DNA of 64,000 bases from Sulfurimonas sp. CG01_land_8_20_14_3_00_36_23. GTDB lineage: Bacteria; Campylobacterota; Campylobacteria; Campylobacterales; Sulfurimonadaceae. Position 1 is the stretch's first letter. Each line of letters opens with the position of its first letter. This document shows positions 56,749 through 64,000 of this stretch, piece after piece. Where the stretch lies: NCBI GenBank assembly GCA_002781365.1, contig PETN01000017.1, positions 27,720 to 91,719 of the forward strand. Reading direction: 5' to 3'. The position numbers were made by a program, and so were the translations under genes. The notes beneath the pieces are model-generated. The model made no database searches. It worked only from the letters and a program-made list of their open reading frames with translations, and had not been told where the DNA came from.

Positions 56749-58692
56749 TTATAGAGTGTTGATTTCTTCTTCTTTCTCTTGAATTTCTAAAAGCTCTTCA
56801 ACTTTTTGTTCATACATCTTTTCTAGTTCTGCTAACTCTTTTGCTAATTGTGTTACGCCTATCTCTTCATAACATTTTGGATTTGCTAAGCACTCATTTT
56901 TTTGAGCAATTTTTAGCTCTATCTCCTCTATCTCAAGTGGAAGCTTTTCCAAGGCAATCTTCTCTTTAAATGTTAGTTTTAAAGTTTTTTGTTTTTCATT
57001 TTTAACATTTTTTGGTTTACTGACAACAGTTGTAGACTCCATTTCAGCGAGCTCTTTTAACTCTTTTTCTAGCTCTAGATATTCTGAGTATTGTTGATAG
57101 GACTCTTCTATATGTTTGTCTTCTTTAAAGATGAAAAGTTTCTTTGCGATTTTATCGACAAAATATCTATCATGACTTACAATGATTACAGCACCAGAAA
57201 AGTTTGTGAGTTGCTCTTCTAGTATATTGATTGTTGGAATATCCAAATCGTTTGTAGGCTCATCTAAAATCAAGATGTCAACATCTTTGGTAAAAAGCAG
57301 GGCAAGGGCAATACGGTTTTTTTCCCCACCACTGAGAACGCCTACTTTTTTCTCTAAAAACTCTCTAGGAAATAGGAAGTTTTTTAAGTAGCCATAGACA
57401 TGCATATCACTACCGCGAACGTTGACTCTGTCTCCGCCATTGGGACAAAAAGTTTCTATGAGGTTTAAATTATCATTGAGTAACTCTCGATGTTGGTCAA
57501 AGTAACCTATCTTACACTCACCTCGTTTTATTTTTCCAAGGGTAGGCTCTATTCGACCTAAAAGTGCTTTCAACAGCGTAGACTTTCCACTTCCATTTGG
57601 TCCTACGATAGCGATAACATCTTTTTGTAATATTCTAGTTGTGAAGTTTTTGAGTAGCTCTTTATCCCCCAGTGTAAGCGATAAATCTTCTACTTCAAAA
57701 AGCATTTTTTGCTTGTTTATGCTCTTTTCACGATTGAAATTTTTTGCCTCTCGTTGGAGTTCAAGAGACATTTGTCTGATTTTAGCAGGGTTGTTTTTTG
57801 CATCTTCACGAATAGTCATAAGTCGCTCTTTACGACCTTCATTTCGCTTGAGTCGCGCACGCACACCTCTTGCGTACCACTCGTTTTCTCGTTTTAACAC
57901 ACCAAGTAAATTATCATGTTGTTTTTGAAGTGTTCGAATCCACTCCTCTTTTTGCGTTAAATAATCACTATAACCACCGTGATACTCTCTTAACGCGCAA
58001 TTTTCAACTTCGATAGATTTTGTGGCAACTCTGTCAATGAAATATCTATCATGGGAGATAAAAACAAGAGTAAACTTCTCTTTTAAAATAAGCTCTTCTA
58101 GAAATTCAACCATATAAACATCAAGATGATTTGTAGGTTCATCCAAAAGTAAAATATCTGGTTTTTGAAGAAGAAGTGAGGCGAGGGCAACACGGCGTTG
58201 CTCTCCACCACTTAACAAATCTATAGATTTATTTTCATACTGTTTTAGGTCAAAATGCTGGATGATTCGCTCAACTTTATCATCGAGATTCCAAGCATTG
58301 TGATGCTCTATATAACGTGCCAGTTTTTCATGTTCATCAATATTTTTGTTATTATTGAAATCATCTGCTAAAAGAAGCGAAAGCTCGTTATAGCGTTCTT
58401 TTGCACTATTTAACTCAGATAACCCTGCCTCAACCGCATCTCTAACCGTATGCCCCTCTTGAAAGTTAGGTCTTTGATCAAGCATTTTTATCTCTAAATC
58501 ATTGCGTACGATTCGCTCTCCGCCATCTATATCCAGAGTACCATTTATGATTTTCATAAGCGTAGACTTGCCACTACCATTCTTACCGATAATAACGATT
58601 CTTTCACCCTCATCTACATGAAAATTAATCTCTGAAAGAATTTTCTGCGCCGAATAATGTTTTGAAATGTTTTGTAGGTCTATAAGTGCCAT
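56749..58692 (-). CDS. ABC-F family ATPase (Uup/EttA-like)
   Basis: 647 residues, no membrane segment. Two ATPase domains: Walker A GKNGSGKST and GPNGSGKST, signatures LSGGEQRR and LSGGEKNR, Walker B LLLDEPTNHLD and LILDEPTNDLD, joined by an ABC-F linker rich in Arg/Lys (about residues 230-310). A C-terminal Glu/Lys coiled coil of about 80 residues follows, as in Uup. ABC-F proteins act on the ribosome and influence translation; Uup also affects DNA transposon excision. Single gene with a shared terminator at its 3' end. Confidence 0.93.
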   Translation of the reverse strand: MALIDLQNISKHYSAQKILSEINFHVDEGERIVIIGKNGSGKSTLMKIINGTLDIDGGERIVRNDLEIKMLDQRPNFQEGHTVRDAVEAGLSELNSAKERYNELSLLLADDFNNNKNIDEHEKLARYIEHHNAWNLDDKVERIIQHFDLKQYENKSIDLLSGGEQRRVALASLLLQKPDILLLDEPTNHLDVYMVEFLEELILKEKFTLVFISHDRYFIDRVATKSIEVENCALREYHGGYSDYLTQKEEWIRTLQKQHDNLLGVLKRENEWYARGVRARLKRNEGRKERLMTIREDAKNNPAKIRQMSLELQREAKNFNREKSINKQKMLFEVEDLSLTLGDKELLKNFTTRILQKDVIAIVGPNGSGKSTLLKALLGRIEPTLGKIKRGECKIGYFDQHRELLNDNLNLIETFCPNGGDRVNVRGSDMHVYGYLKNFLFPREFLEKKVGVLSGGEKNRIALALLFTKDVDILILDEPTNDLDIPTINILEEQLTNFSGAVIIVSHDRYFVDKIAKKLFIFKEDKHIEESYQQYSEYLELEKELKELAEMESTTVVSKPKNVKNEKQKTLKLTFKEKIALEKLPLEIEEIELKIAQKNECLANPKCYEEIGVTQLAKELAELEKMYEQKVEELLEIQEKEEEINTL

Positions 58693-58857
58693 TTTTTTCC
58701 TAAAATCGCCTTAAATAAGGGGATTTGATTACATATAATTTTGAGTTTTAAGTAAATATTCTACCTAAAAAATGGTTATAGACTACTTGTCTTTTTTAAT
58801 CTCCTAATGGCAGCGTGAAATTCAGTAGATTTTCGTAAAATAAATTATAGAAAATGT

Positions 58858-58863
58858 TATAAT
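58858..58863 (+). promoter_or_regulatory. -10 box of the rimB-rimK pair
   Basis: TATAAT in GTTATAATCC, 20 bases before the ATG at 58883, followed by a ribosome site CGGAGA. No recognisable -35. Confidence 0.55.
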
Positions 58864-58882
58864 CCACATATCGGAGATTTAA

Positions 58883-59308
58883 ATGAAAAAAGTTGTAGGA
58901 AGAAAAGAACTTATAAGTATTATAGATTTAGAACTATTTGATATTGATGCTAAAGTAGACACTGGTGCGGATTCAAATGCTTTGCATTGTGATGATATAT
59001 TTATAGACGCTGATAATTTTGTTCATTTTATGCTTTTAGATAAAGTTCACCCCTCATATCATGGAAAAAAAATGGTTATGCCATTGTATAAAGTAAAAAA
59101 AGTAAAAAGTTCAAATGGTGTCGTGCAAGAGAGAGCTTCCATAAAAGTGGATGTTGAGTTTTTTGGTAAAAGATATAAAACGGTTGTATCCTTAACCGAC
59201 CGCTCTGATATGCAATATCCAATGTTGATAGGAAGAAAATTTCTAAGTGGAAAATTCTTGGTAGATGTGTCGCAAGAGTATCTTAGTTGTAACAAAAAAG
59301 TTATATGA
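58883..59308 (+). CDS. rimB: RimB-type retropepsin-like protease (ATP-dependent zinc protease family)
   Basis: 141 residues. Once named ATP-dependent zinc protease, but the sequence has the aspartic-protease signature DTGA at residues 26-29 in AKVDTGADSNALHC and the second conserved part YPMLIGRKFL near the C-terminus. Homologues encoded beside rimK in Pseudomonas remove glutamate tails from ribosomal protein S6. Here it directly precedes rimK (44 bases), so the same job is likely. Confidence 0.82.
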   Translation: MKKVVGRKELISIIDLELFDIDAKVDTGADSNALHCDDIFIDADNFVHFMLLDKVHPSYHGKKMVMPLYKVKKVKSSNGVVQERASIKVDVEFFGKRYKTVVSLTDRSDMQYPMLIGRKFLSGKFLVDVSQEYLSCNKKVI

Positions 59309-59352
59309 TTTTTCGTAAATAAGTTATTTGAAAATAAATGAAAAGGAGTAGT

Positions 59353-60285
59353 ATGAGAGTTTATGTATTGTCAAGAAATTCAACTCTTTACTCTACAAAG
59401 AGGCTAGTAGAAGCAGGTGAACAACGTGGATGGAATATCAAGGTTATTGATTATTTAGAGTGCAGTATAGAGATTGTAAAAGATCACTTACAGATAATCT
59501 ATCATGGTGAAATCCTTCCTGTTCCAGATGCCATTATCCCAAGAATAGGAGCGAGTAGAACATTCTATGGAACGGCTATGGTGAGACACTTTGAAATGAT
59601 GGATACCTTTAGTGTTGCTGGAAATTTAGCGATTGCTAGAAGTAGAGATAAACTAAGAAGTTTACAAATTTTATCCAAGCATGGGGTAGATATGCCAAAA
59701 ACAATTTTTGCTTCAAATAAATCAGACTCAAAAGATGTTATAGCTCTCAGTGGTGGTGCTCCACTGGTTCTTAAAATCTTAGAAGGGACACAAGGTGTAG
59801 GGGTTGTTTTAGTCGATAGTGAAAAAGCTGCGAAATCTGTTCTTGATGCATTTTATGGAATGGATGTAAACTTACTTGTTCAAGAGTATATTGAAGAAGC
59901 AGGTGGAGCTGATATAAGAGTTTTAGTTGTTGGAGGAGAGATAGTTGGTGCCATGAAACGTCAAGGTGCGGAGGGTGATTTTCGCTCAAATCTTCACTTA
60001 GGTGGAACAGCAACGGCACATAAACTTACAAGAAAAGAGAAGTCAACAGCTTTAGCTGCAGCAAAAGCGATGGGACTTGGCGTTTGTGGTGTAGATATGA
60101 TTGAATCCGCACGCGGACCACTTGTGATGGAAGTAAACTCTTCTCCTGGATTAGAAGGGATAGAAAAATCAACAGGCATAGACATTGCTAGTAAAATTAT
60201 GGATTACATTGAAAAGAATGTTACTCCAAGAACAGATGTGAGCGTAAAAAAGAAAAAACTTAAAAAAGATAATATTGGGGCATAA
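59353..60285 (+). CDS. rimK: RimK, ribosomal protein S6 glutamate ligase
   Basis: About 310 residues from the ATG at 59353, which has AAGGAG seven bases before it; an ATG at 59338 precedes that site and is unlikely. ATP-grasp enzyme that adds glutamates to the C-terminus of S6. N-terminal [15 protein letters not shown], the hinge block [23 protein letters not shown]-binding [34 protein letters not shown] and the metal-binding [13 protein letters not shown]. The tail is Lys-rich. Confidence 0.95.
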   Translation: MRVYVLSRNSTLYSTKRLVEAGEQRGWNIKVIDYLECSIEIVKDHLQIIYHGEILPVPDAIIPRIGASRTFYGTAMVRHFEMMDTFSVAGNLAIARSRDKLRSLQILSKHGVDMPKTIFASNKSDSKDVIALSGGAPLVLKILEGTQGVGVVLVDSEKAAKSVLDAFYGMDVNLLVQEYIEEAGGADIRVLVVGGEIVGAMKRQGAEGDFRSNLHLGGTATAHKLTRKEKSTALAAAKAMGLGVCGVDMIESARGPLVMEVNSSPGLEGIEKSTGIDIASKIMDYIEKNVTPRTDVSVKKKKLKKDNIGA

Positions 60286-60307
60286 ATGCCCGAATACTGT
60301 TTGTTCC

Positions 60308-61342
60308 CTACTCTTGAATATAGATATTTTTTAAAATAGTAATTATACTTTCAACAGATCGAATAGAGGTAGTCTCTTCTATAGTATGATAGCCAATAGT
60401 GGGAATCTGAAGTGTAGCACCTTGGATTTCACCTTTTGTTGCATGAATCAATCTTCCTAATTCTGTTACTCCAAGTGAACTCTTTTTATTCTCTTGCATC
60501 ATCTTGTTTTTTAAATAAGCATCTTTAAAGTGATATTTTATATTCTCTTTTATAGCAATATTTTTCATTTGATTTTTAAGAGGTGATTTGAAAACTGCAT
60601 TTTCGTCACGATTTCTTAAAACTATGTCAAGACTATTGATGTCATTTAAGTGTTTATAAGGGCTTGTGTCAAGAACTAGTAACTCTTTGGTTGTAATATT
60701 AAATCTTCTAAACCACTCCAACAAAAATCTCCAACTCTTTCCAGCCTCTTCAGAAGCTGTAAAAAATGCTGTTCCCTTGTATCCTAACTGATACATATAG
60801 ATGATGATTGCTACAGAAATGACATTATCTAGCTGTGCAGATATTAAATTATCTTTATGCACGAGTTTATCTACAAAGGCAATAGGTGTTCCAGGGAGTA
60901 AATACTCTAGTCCATCTACTTTAAAGATAATATTATTTCTTCTTGAACAAAGATATGCATCTTTTATAACACCTATTCCAAGATAAGCACCTGACCAAGG
61001 CTCATACGCCTGAACTTTTTCATTGACAAATCGAGATGAAAAGTTATATAGAAGTTGTTCTGAATTAGAGTTTCCAGTTAAATCTGCCATATTCTTTGCG
61101 ATAAAAGCAGCATATTGAAACTCATTGTGTCCAGTACAAACAAGTCCATGTCTATCCACATGGGCTGAAATATATCCTGATTCTGGTTCATCACCTTTTG
61201 CAACGAGGACTCCGTCATAATGTTCAACATTTATGCCTATCTCTTCTAGCTCTCTTTTAAGAAACATAAAAAAAGGGTGTTCCGCACCAACGACGCTAGG
61301 TACGCGAATAAGTTGTTTTAATATATCATAAAACTGTGTCAT
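60308..61342 (-). CDS. M42 family metallopeptidase
   Basis: 344 residues. Di-zinc aminopeptidase fold: first ligand HVDRHG near residue 61, bridging Asp in SAQLDNVISVAI, catalytic Glu pair in TASEEAG, Asp in LVLDTSPY and last His in PTIGYHTIEE. Members are aminopeptidases or glucanases; substrate cannot be read here. Single gene convergent with rimK. Confidence 0.88.
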   Translation of the reverse strand: MTQFYDILKQLIRVPSVVGAEHPFFMFLKRELEEIGINVEHYDGVLVAKGDEPESGYISAHVDRHGLVCTGHNEFQYAAFIAKNMADLTGNSNSEQLLYNFSSRFVNEKVQAYEPWSGAYLGIGVIKDAYLCSRRNNIIFKVDGLEYLLPGTPIAFVDKLVHKDNLISAQLDNVISVAIIIYMYQLGYKGTAFFTASEEAGKSWRFLLEWFRRFNITTKELLVLDTSPYKHLNDINSLDIVLRNRDENAVFKSPLKNQMKNIAIKENIKYHFKDAYLKNKMMQENKKSSLGVTELGRLIHATKGEIQGATLQIPTIGYHTIEETTSIRSVESIITILKNIYIQE

Positions 61343-61660
61343 TATGTCTCGCTGTTATTGTGTTGTTTGAAGTTGCAATTATAACTGATTTTTTTGTGTA
61401 ATTTCACGGGATTTAGTTGTTTGATCGTAGGAAGTTGCAGGTATTAAATAGAGTTGTTTTTGCAAGAGGGAAAATAAAACTAGTTTGATATAAAAAATAA
61501 TATTTATCTATATAATAACTAGGTATATATATAAGATTTTTCAATGAAGTACTTTCGCACTAAATAAACATTAGTCACTTAGACTAAAGTAACTTGATAC
61601 AATTTGCATCCATTACCTTTTTTTGATATACTGCCAAAAATTATTTTAAGGAATTTACAA
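61343..61660. other. 318-base intergenic region between the M42 gene and htpG
   Basis: Divergent control region, AT-rich, no gene. It contains the inverted repeat TTAGTC-N5-GACTAA (61571-61587) and the htpG promoter at 61604-61632. On the minus strand nothing clear beyond AT-rich sequence precedes the M42 start. No CIRCE or HAIR heat-shock element was found. Confidence 0.5.
61604..61632 (+). promoter_or_regulatory. sigma-70-type promoter of htpG
   Basis: TTGCAT (61604-61609) and TATACT (61627-61632) separated by 17 bases, an unusually good -35/-10 pair for this phylum. Transcription would start near 61639, after the upstream in-frame ATG at 61604, which supports the ATG at 61661 as the start codon. 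The dyad TTAGTC-N5-GACTAA lies 17 bases upstream of the -35. Confidence 0.65.
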
Positions 61661-63553
61661 ATGGCAAAACATCAGTTTCAAACAGAAGCAAATCAAATTT
61701 TACACCTCATGATTCACTCGTTATATTCAAATAAAGAGATATTTATTCGTGAACTTGTTTCAAACGCTTCGGATGCACTTGATAAGCTCAATATGTTAGT
61801 TCTAACAGAAGATAAATATAAGGGTGTGACATTTGCACCTCGTATCGATATAGTTGCTAACAAAGAGGCTAAAACTTTAACTATCAAAGATTCTGGTATT
61901 GGTATGAATGAAGAAGATTTAATGAATAACCTTGGTACTATTGCAAAATCAGGTACAAAAGCATTTTTAGAAAATCTCACTGGAGATCAGAAAAAAGATT
62001 CAAACCTTATTGGTCAGTTTGGTGTTGGTTTTTATGCTTGTTTTATGGTGGCTCACAAAGTTGAAGTTACAACAAAAAAAGCAGGCGAAGATCAAGCATT
62101 TTTATGGACGAGTAAAGGTGATGGTGAATTTGATTTAGAAACAACTACACAAGATGGACATGGTACTACTATTGTTATGTACTTAAATGATGATGAAGAG
62201 GAGTTTCTAGAGAGTCATAGAGTTGAAAGCATTATAAAAAAGTACTCTAACCATATTCCATTCCCAATTTTTATGGATAAAGATAAGTTTGTTCCTGCAG
62301 TAAAAGATGATGAAGGCAAAGAACTTGAACCATCAAGAACAGATATAGAAAACACTCAAATTAACCGTGCAAATGCACTTTGGACAATCTCTAAAAATGA
62401 GATAAGTGATGATGAATACAAAGATTTTTACTCTTCTATCGCGCACTCATCCGAAGAACCTCTTACTTGGATGCATAACAAAGCTGAAGGTGCTATAGAA
62501 TATACAACACTTTTTTACATTCCAAGTAAAGCACCTATGGATATGTATAGAGTTGATTACCAAACAGGAATCAAACTTTATATCAACCGTGTTTTCATTA
62601 CAGATGATGAAAAAGAGCTTATGCCAACATACTTAAGATTTTTACGTGGTGTAATCGACTCTAAAGATTTACCGCTAAATGTGTCTCGTGAGATTTTGCA
62701 GTCGAATGCAGTTATGGCAAAAATAAAAAATGCTTCTGTGAAAAAAGTACTCTCAGAACTTGCGAAACTTGCTAAAAAAGATACAGAAAAATATGATGCT
62801 TTTTATAAAGAGTTTGGAAATGTTTTAAAAGAGGGACTTTATAATGATTTCGCAAATCGTGAGAGAATTTTAGAGTTAATGAAGTTTAATACTCTCAATT
62901 CAAATGAAACAGTGATGATAGAAGAGTTTGTTAAAAATGTAGATGAGGCTAAAAAAGAGATCTATTATATCACGGGTAAATCATCGCTTTCAATGTTGAA
63001 AAATTCTCCTTCTTTAGAGAGATTCAAAGCTCGTGGAATTGATGTTTTGGTTCTAAATGAAGAAGTAGATACTATTATCTTCCCGATGGTTACAGAGTAT
63101 AAAGAGTATAAACTTATACCTGTTGCAGATGCGAAATTTGAAAAGAGTGAAGAAGAGAAAAAAGCAGAAGAGGAAGTTGCAAAATCATATGAAGGTTTAG
63201 CAAAAGAGTTTAAAGATGCACTTGGTGAGAGTGTAAAATCTGTTGAAACTACTTCTGATTTAACGGACTCTCCTGTTGCAATAAAAATAGATAAAGAAGA
63301 TCCAGCCTATATGATGGCTCAAATGATGAAACAGATGGGACAAGATACAGGTGCACCAGCTCCAGCTCCAATTCTTTTGATAAATCCTAAGCATGAACTT
63401 ATTATTAAATTAAAAGAGTCTGCTGATCAAAATCTTATAAACGATGCTGCACATGTTTTATTAGACCAAGCAAAACTATTTGATGGTCAAGAATTAGCTG
63501 ATACAGCGGACTTTATATCAAGATTAAATAGAATTATTTCTAAAGCATTATAA
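61661..63553 (+). CDS. htpG: chaperone HtpG (Hsp90)
   Basis: About 630 residues from the ATG at 61661, which has AAGGAA eight bases before it; an in-frame ATG at 61604 lies upstream of the promoter. GHKL ATPase N-terminal domain with IRELVSNASDALDKL, KDSGIGMNEEDL and GQFGVGFYACFM; middle domain with LYINRVFITDD and LPLNVSREILQ; C-terminal dimer domain. ATP-driven folding chaperone. Ends in a good terminator. Confidence 0.97.
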   Translation: MAKHQFQTEANQILHLMIHSLYSNKEIFIRELVSNASDALDKLNMLVLTEDKYKGVTFAPRIDIVANKEAKTLTIKDSGIGMNEEDLMNNLGTIAKSGTKAFLENLTGDQKKDSNLIGQFGVGFYACFMVAHKVEVTTKKAGEDQAFLWTSKGDGEFDLETTTQDGHGTTIVMYLNDDEEEFLESHRVESIIKKYSNHIPFPIFMDKDKFVPAVKDDEGKELEPSRTDIENTQINRANALWTISKNEISDDEYKDFYSSIAHSSEEPLTWMHNKAEGAIEYTTLFYIPSKAPMDMYRVDYQTGIKLYINRVFITDDEKELMPTYLRFLRGVIDSKDLPLNVSREILQSNAVMAKIKNASVKKVLSELAKLAKKDTEKYDAFYKEFGNVLKEGLYNDFANRERILELMKFNTLNSNETVMIEEFVKNVDEAKKEIYYITGKSSLSMLKNSPSLERFKARGIDVLVLNEEVDTIIFPMVTEYKEYKLIPVADAKFEKSEEEKKAEEEVAKSYEGLAKEFKDALGESVKSVETTSDLTDSPVAIKIDKEDPAYMMAQMMKQMGQDTGAPAPAPILLINPKHELIIKLKESADQNLINDAAHVLLDQAKLFDGQELADTADFISRLNRIISKAL

Positions 63554-63560
63554 TCTAAAG

Positions 63561-63581
63561 TGAGTGCTATTGTAGCACTCA
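63561..63581 (+). terminator. intrinsic terminator of htpG
   Basis: Eight-base arms TGAGTGCT and AGCACTCA around ATTGT, eight bases after the stop, followed by the U-rich TCTTATTCCTTG. Confidence 0.8.
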
Positions 63582-63648
63582 TCTTATTCCTTGTATTGTT
63601 CATAATTCTTTTAATATAAATTCTTATAAAGTATGTTACTTTATAGAC

Positions 63649-63981
63649 ATGTATAAAATATTTATAAAATTTATCTTTAGAAAAAAGATACCTAAAATTC
63701 AAGGTATTAAAGACTTGCTTGATGAAGCAAAAAAGACGTGTCTCAAACTTTCAACCACTGAACTCAATCAACTACAAATCGGCAACTATAAGTATGAAGC
63801 AAATGAAGCAATAGAAGAGCTTGGAATTACGAGTGAACTAGTTCATCAATTAGTAGAAGATTACGTTGCACAGATCATAAAATCTGAACTACATTTTTTA
63901 AAGATTTTAAATGAATTGAACCCTCTGAACAAGTCCATTTACAGAACTTTGTTTGAAAAGTTAGTAGTTTTTAATATTTGA
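63649..63981 (+). CDS. hypothetical helical protein
   Basis: 110 residues. Basic N-terminus followed by an all-helical region (EAIEELGITSELVHQLVEDY, then a stretch with SELHFLKILNELN). It resembles in outline a four-helix bundle, but I see no phosphotransfer His motif and do not recognise the family. The ribosome site is weak. It lies close to the window end, so its neighbours on the far side are unknown. Confidence 0.55.
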   Translation: MYKIFIKFIFRKKIPKIQGIKDLLDEAKKTCLKLSTTELNQLQIGNYKYEANEAIEELGITSELVHQLVEDYVAQIIKSELHFLKILNELNPLNKSIYRTLFEKLVVFNI

Positions 63982-64000
63982 CTTTTTCTTTTTAGCAGTT

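Noticed and set aside
61141..61175. ATCCACATGGG in the M42 gene as another copy of the dispersed word
   Set aside because: Two mismatches in the nine-base core; kept out of the count.

Overview
The window reads as a chromosomal segment of a low-GC Campylobacterota (epsilonproteobacterial) genome, most likely Sulfurimonas or a close relative. This rests on several things seen together: the gene order cvpA-fur-lysS-glyA-(DUF1882)-(SPOR)-trpE-aroE, an ftsA-ftsZ pair next to a PpiD-like foldase, a Rieske / cytochrome b / diheme cytochrome c complex, a plant-type (class II) DAHP synthase, and a flagellar FlaG gene behind a sigma-28 promoter of the Campylobacter type. The species call is inference; no marker gene could be searched. 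I saw no rRNA, tRNA, CRISPR array, insertion sequence or prophage.

Layout. 1-3.5 kb: argG (cut by the window edge), flaG, an MFS exporter with a small membrane partner, a HAD hydrolase. 3.5-12.4 kb: selenium genes selD-selU, an orphan 90-residue protein, a MATE exporter, then ligA-omp-tlyA-ribF-truD. 12.5-16.6 kb: atpB and the petABC bc1 complex. 16.9-22.8 kb: gatB, a voltage-sensor-like K+ channel with an RCK domain and a second TrkA-N protein, gpsA, a DASS anion transporter. 22.9-26 kb: small proteins, an M48 protease, prmC, a DUF4149 protein. 26.1-29.9 kb: a tight five-gene run of a NosL-like protein, a single-pass protein, an FtsX/MacB-type permease, its ATPase and a Cys-rich membrane protein. 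30-34 kb: ftsZ, ftsA, ppiD (minus strand). 34-41.7 kb: bioA, a degenerate class II aldolase-like protein, znuBCA, a PAS-GGDEF-EAL protein, an XRE regulator, a second Fur-family regulator, csp. 42-47 kb: a DUF234 protein, dnaJ, mltA, recR, pldA. 46.8-54.2 kb: the long minus-strand housekeeping operon from cvpA to aroE. 54.2-64 kb: a diguanylate cyclase, DAHP synthase, an ABC-F ATPase, rimB-rimK, an M42 peptidase, htpG and an unknown protein.

The most striking signal is not a gene. A 13-base word, TTCCACATGCCAA, is scattered through the window. I count 23 exact copies of its 9-base core CCACATGCC, 14 on the plus and 9 on the minus strand, 14 of them matching all 13 bases, where well under one copy is expected by chance. 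It is decoded in several reading frames inside genes (as PHA, ACG or STCQ), is over-represented between genes, and twice forms a head-to-head hairpin where a terminator would sit. That is the behaviour of DNA uptake sequences in Neisseriaceae and Pasteurellaceae. I am not aware of such a sequence described for Campylobacterota, so a candidate uptake-sequence system is the lead finding. No competence gene lies in the window. Secondary leads are the NosL/ABC module, a MATE gene that seems to begin at a non-canonical ATT codon, a dyad operator in front of znuA, and a 13-bp-arm palindrome in front of an XRE regulator.
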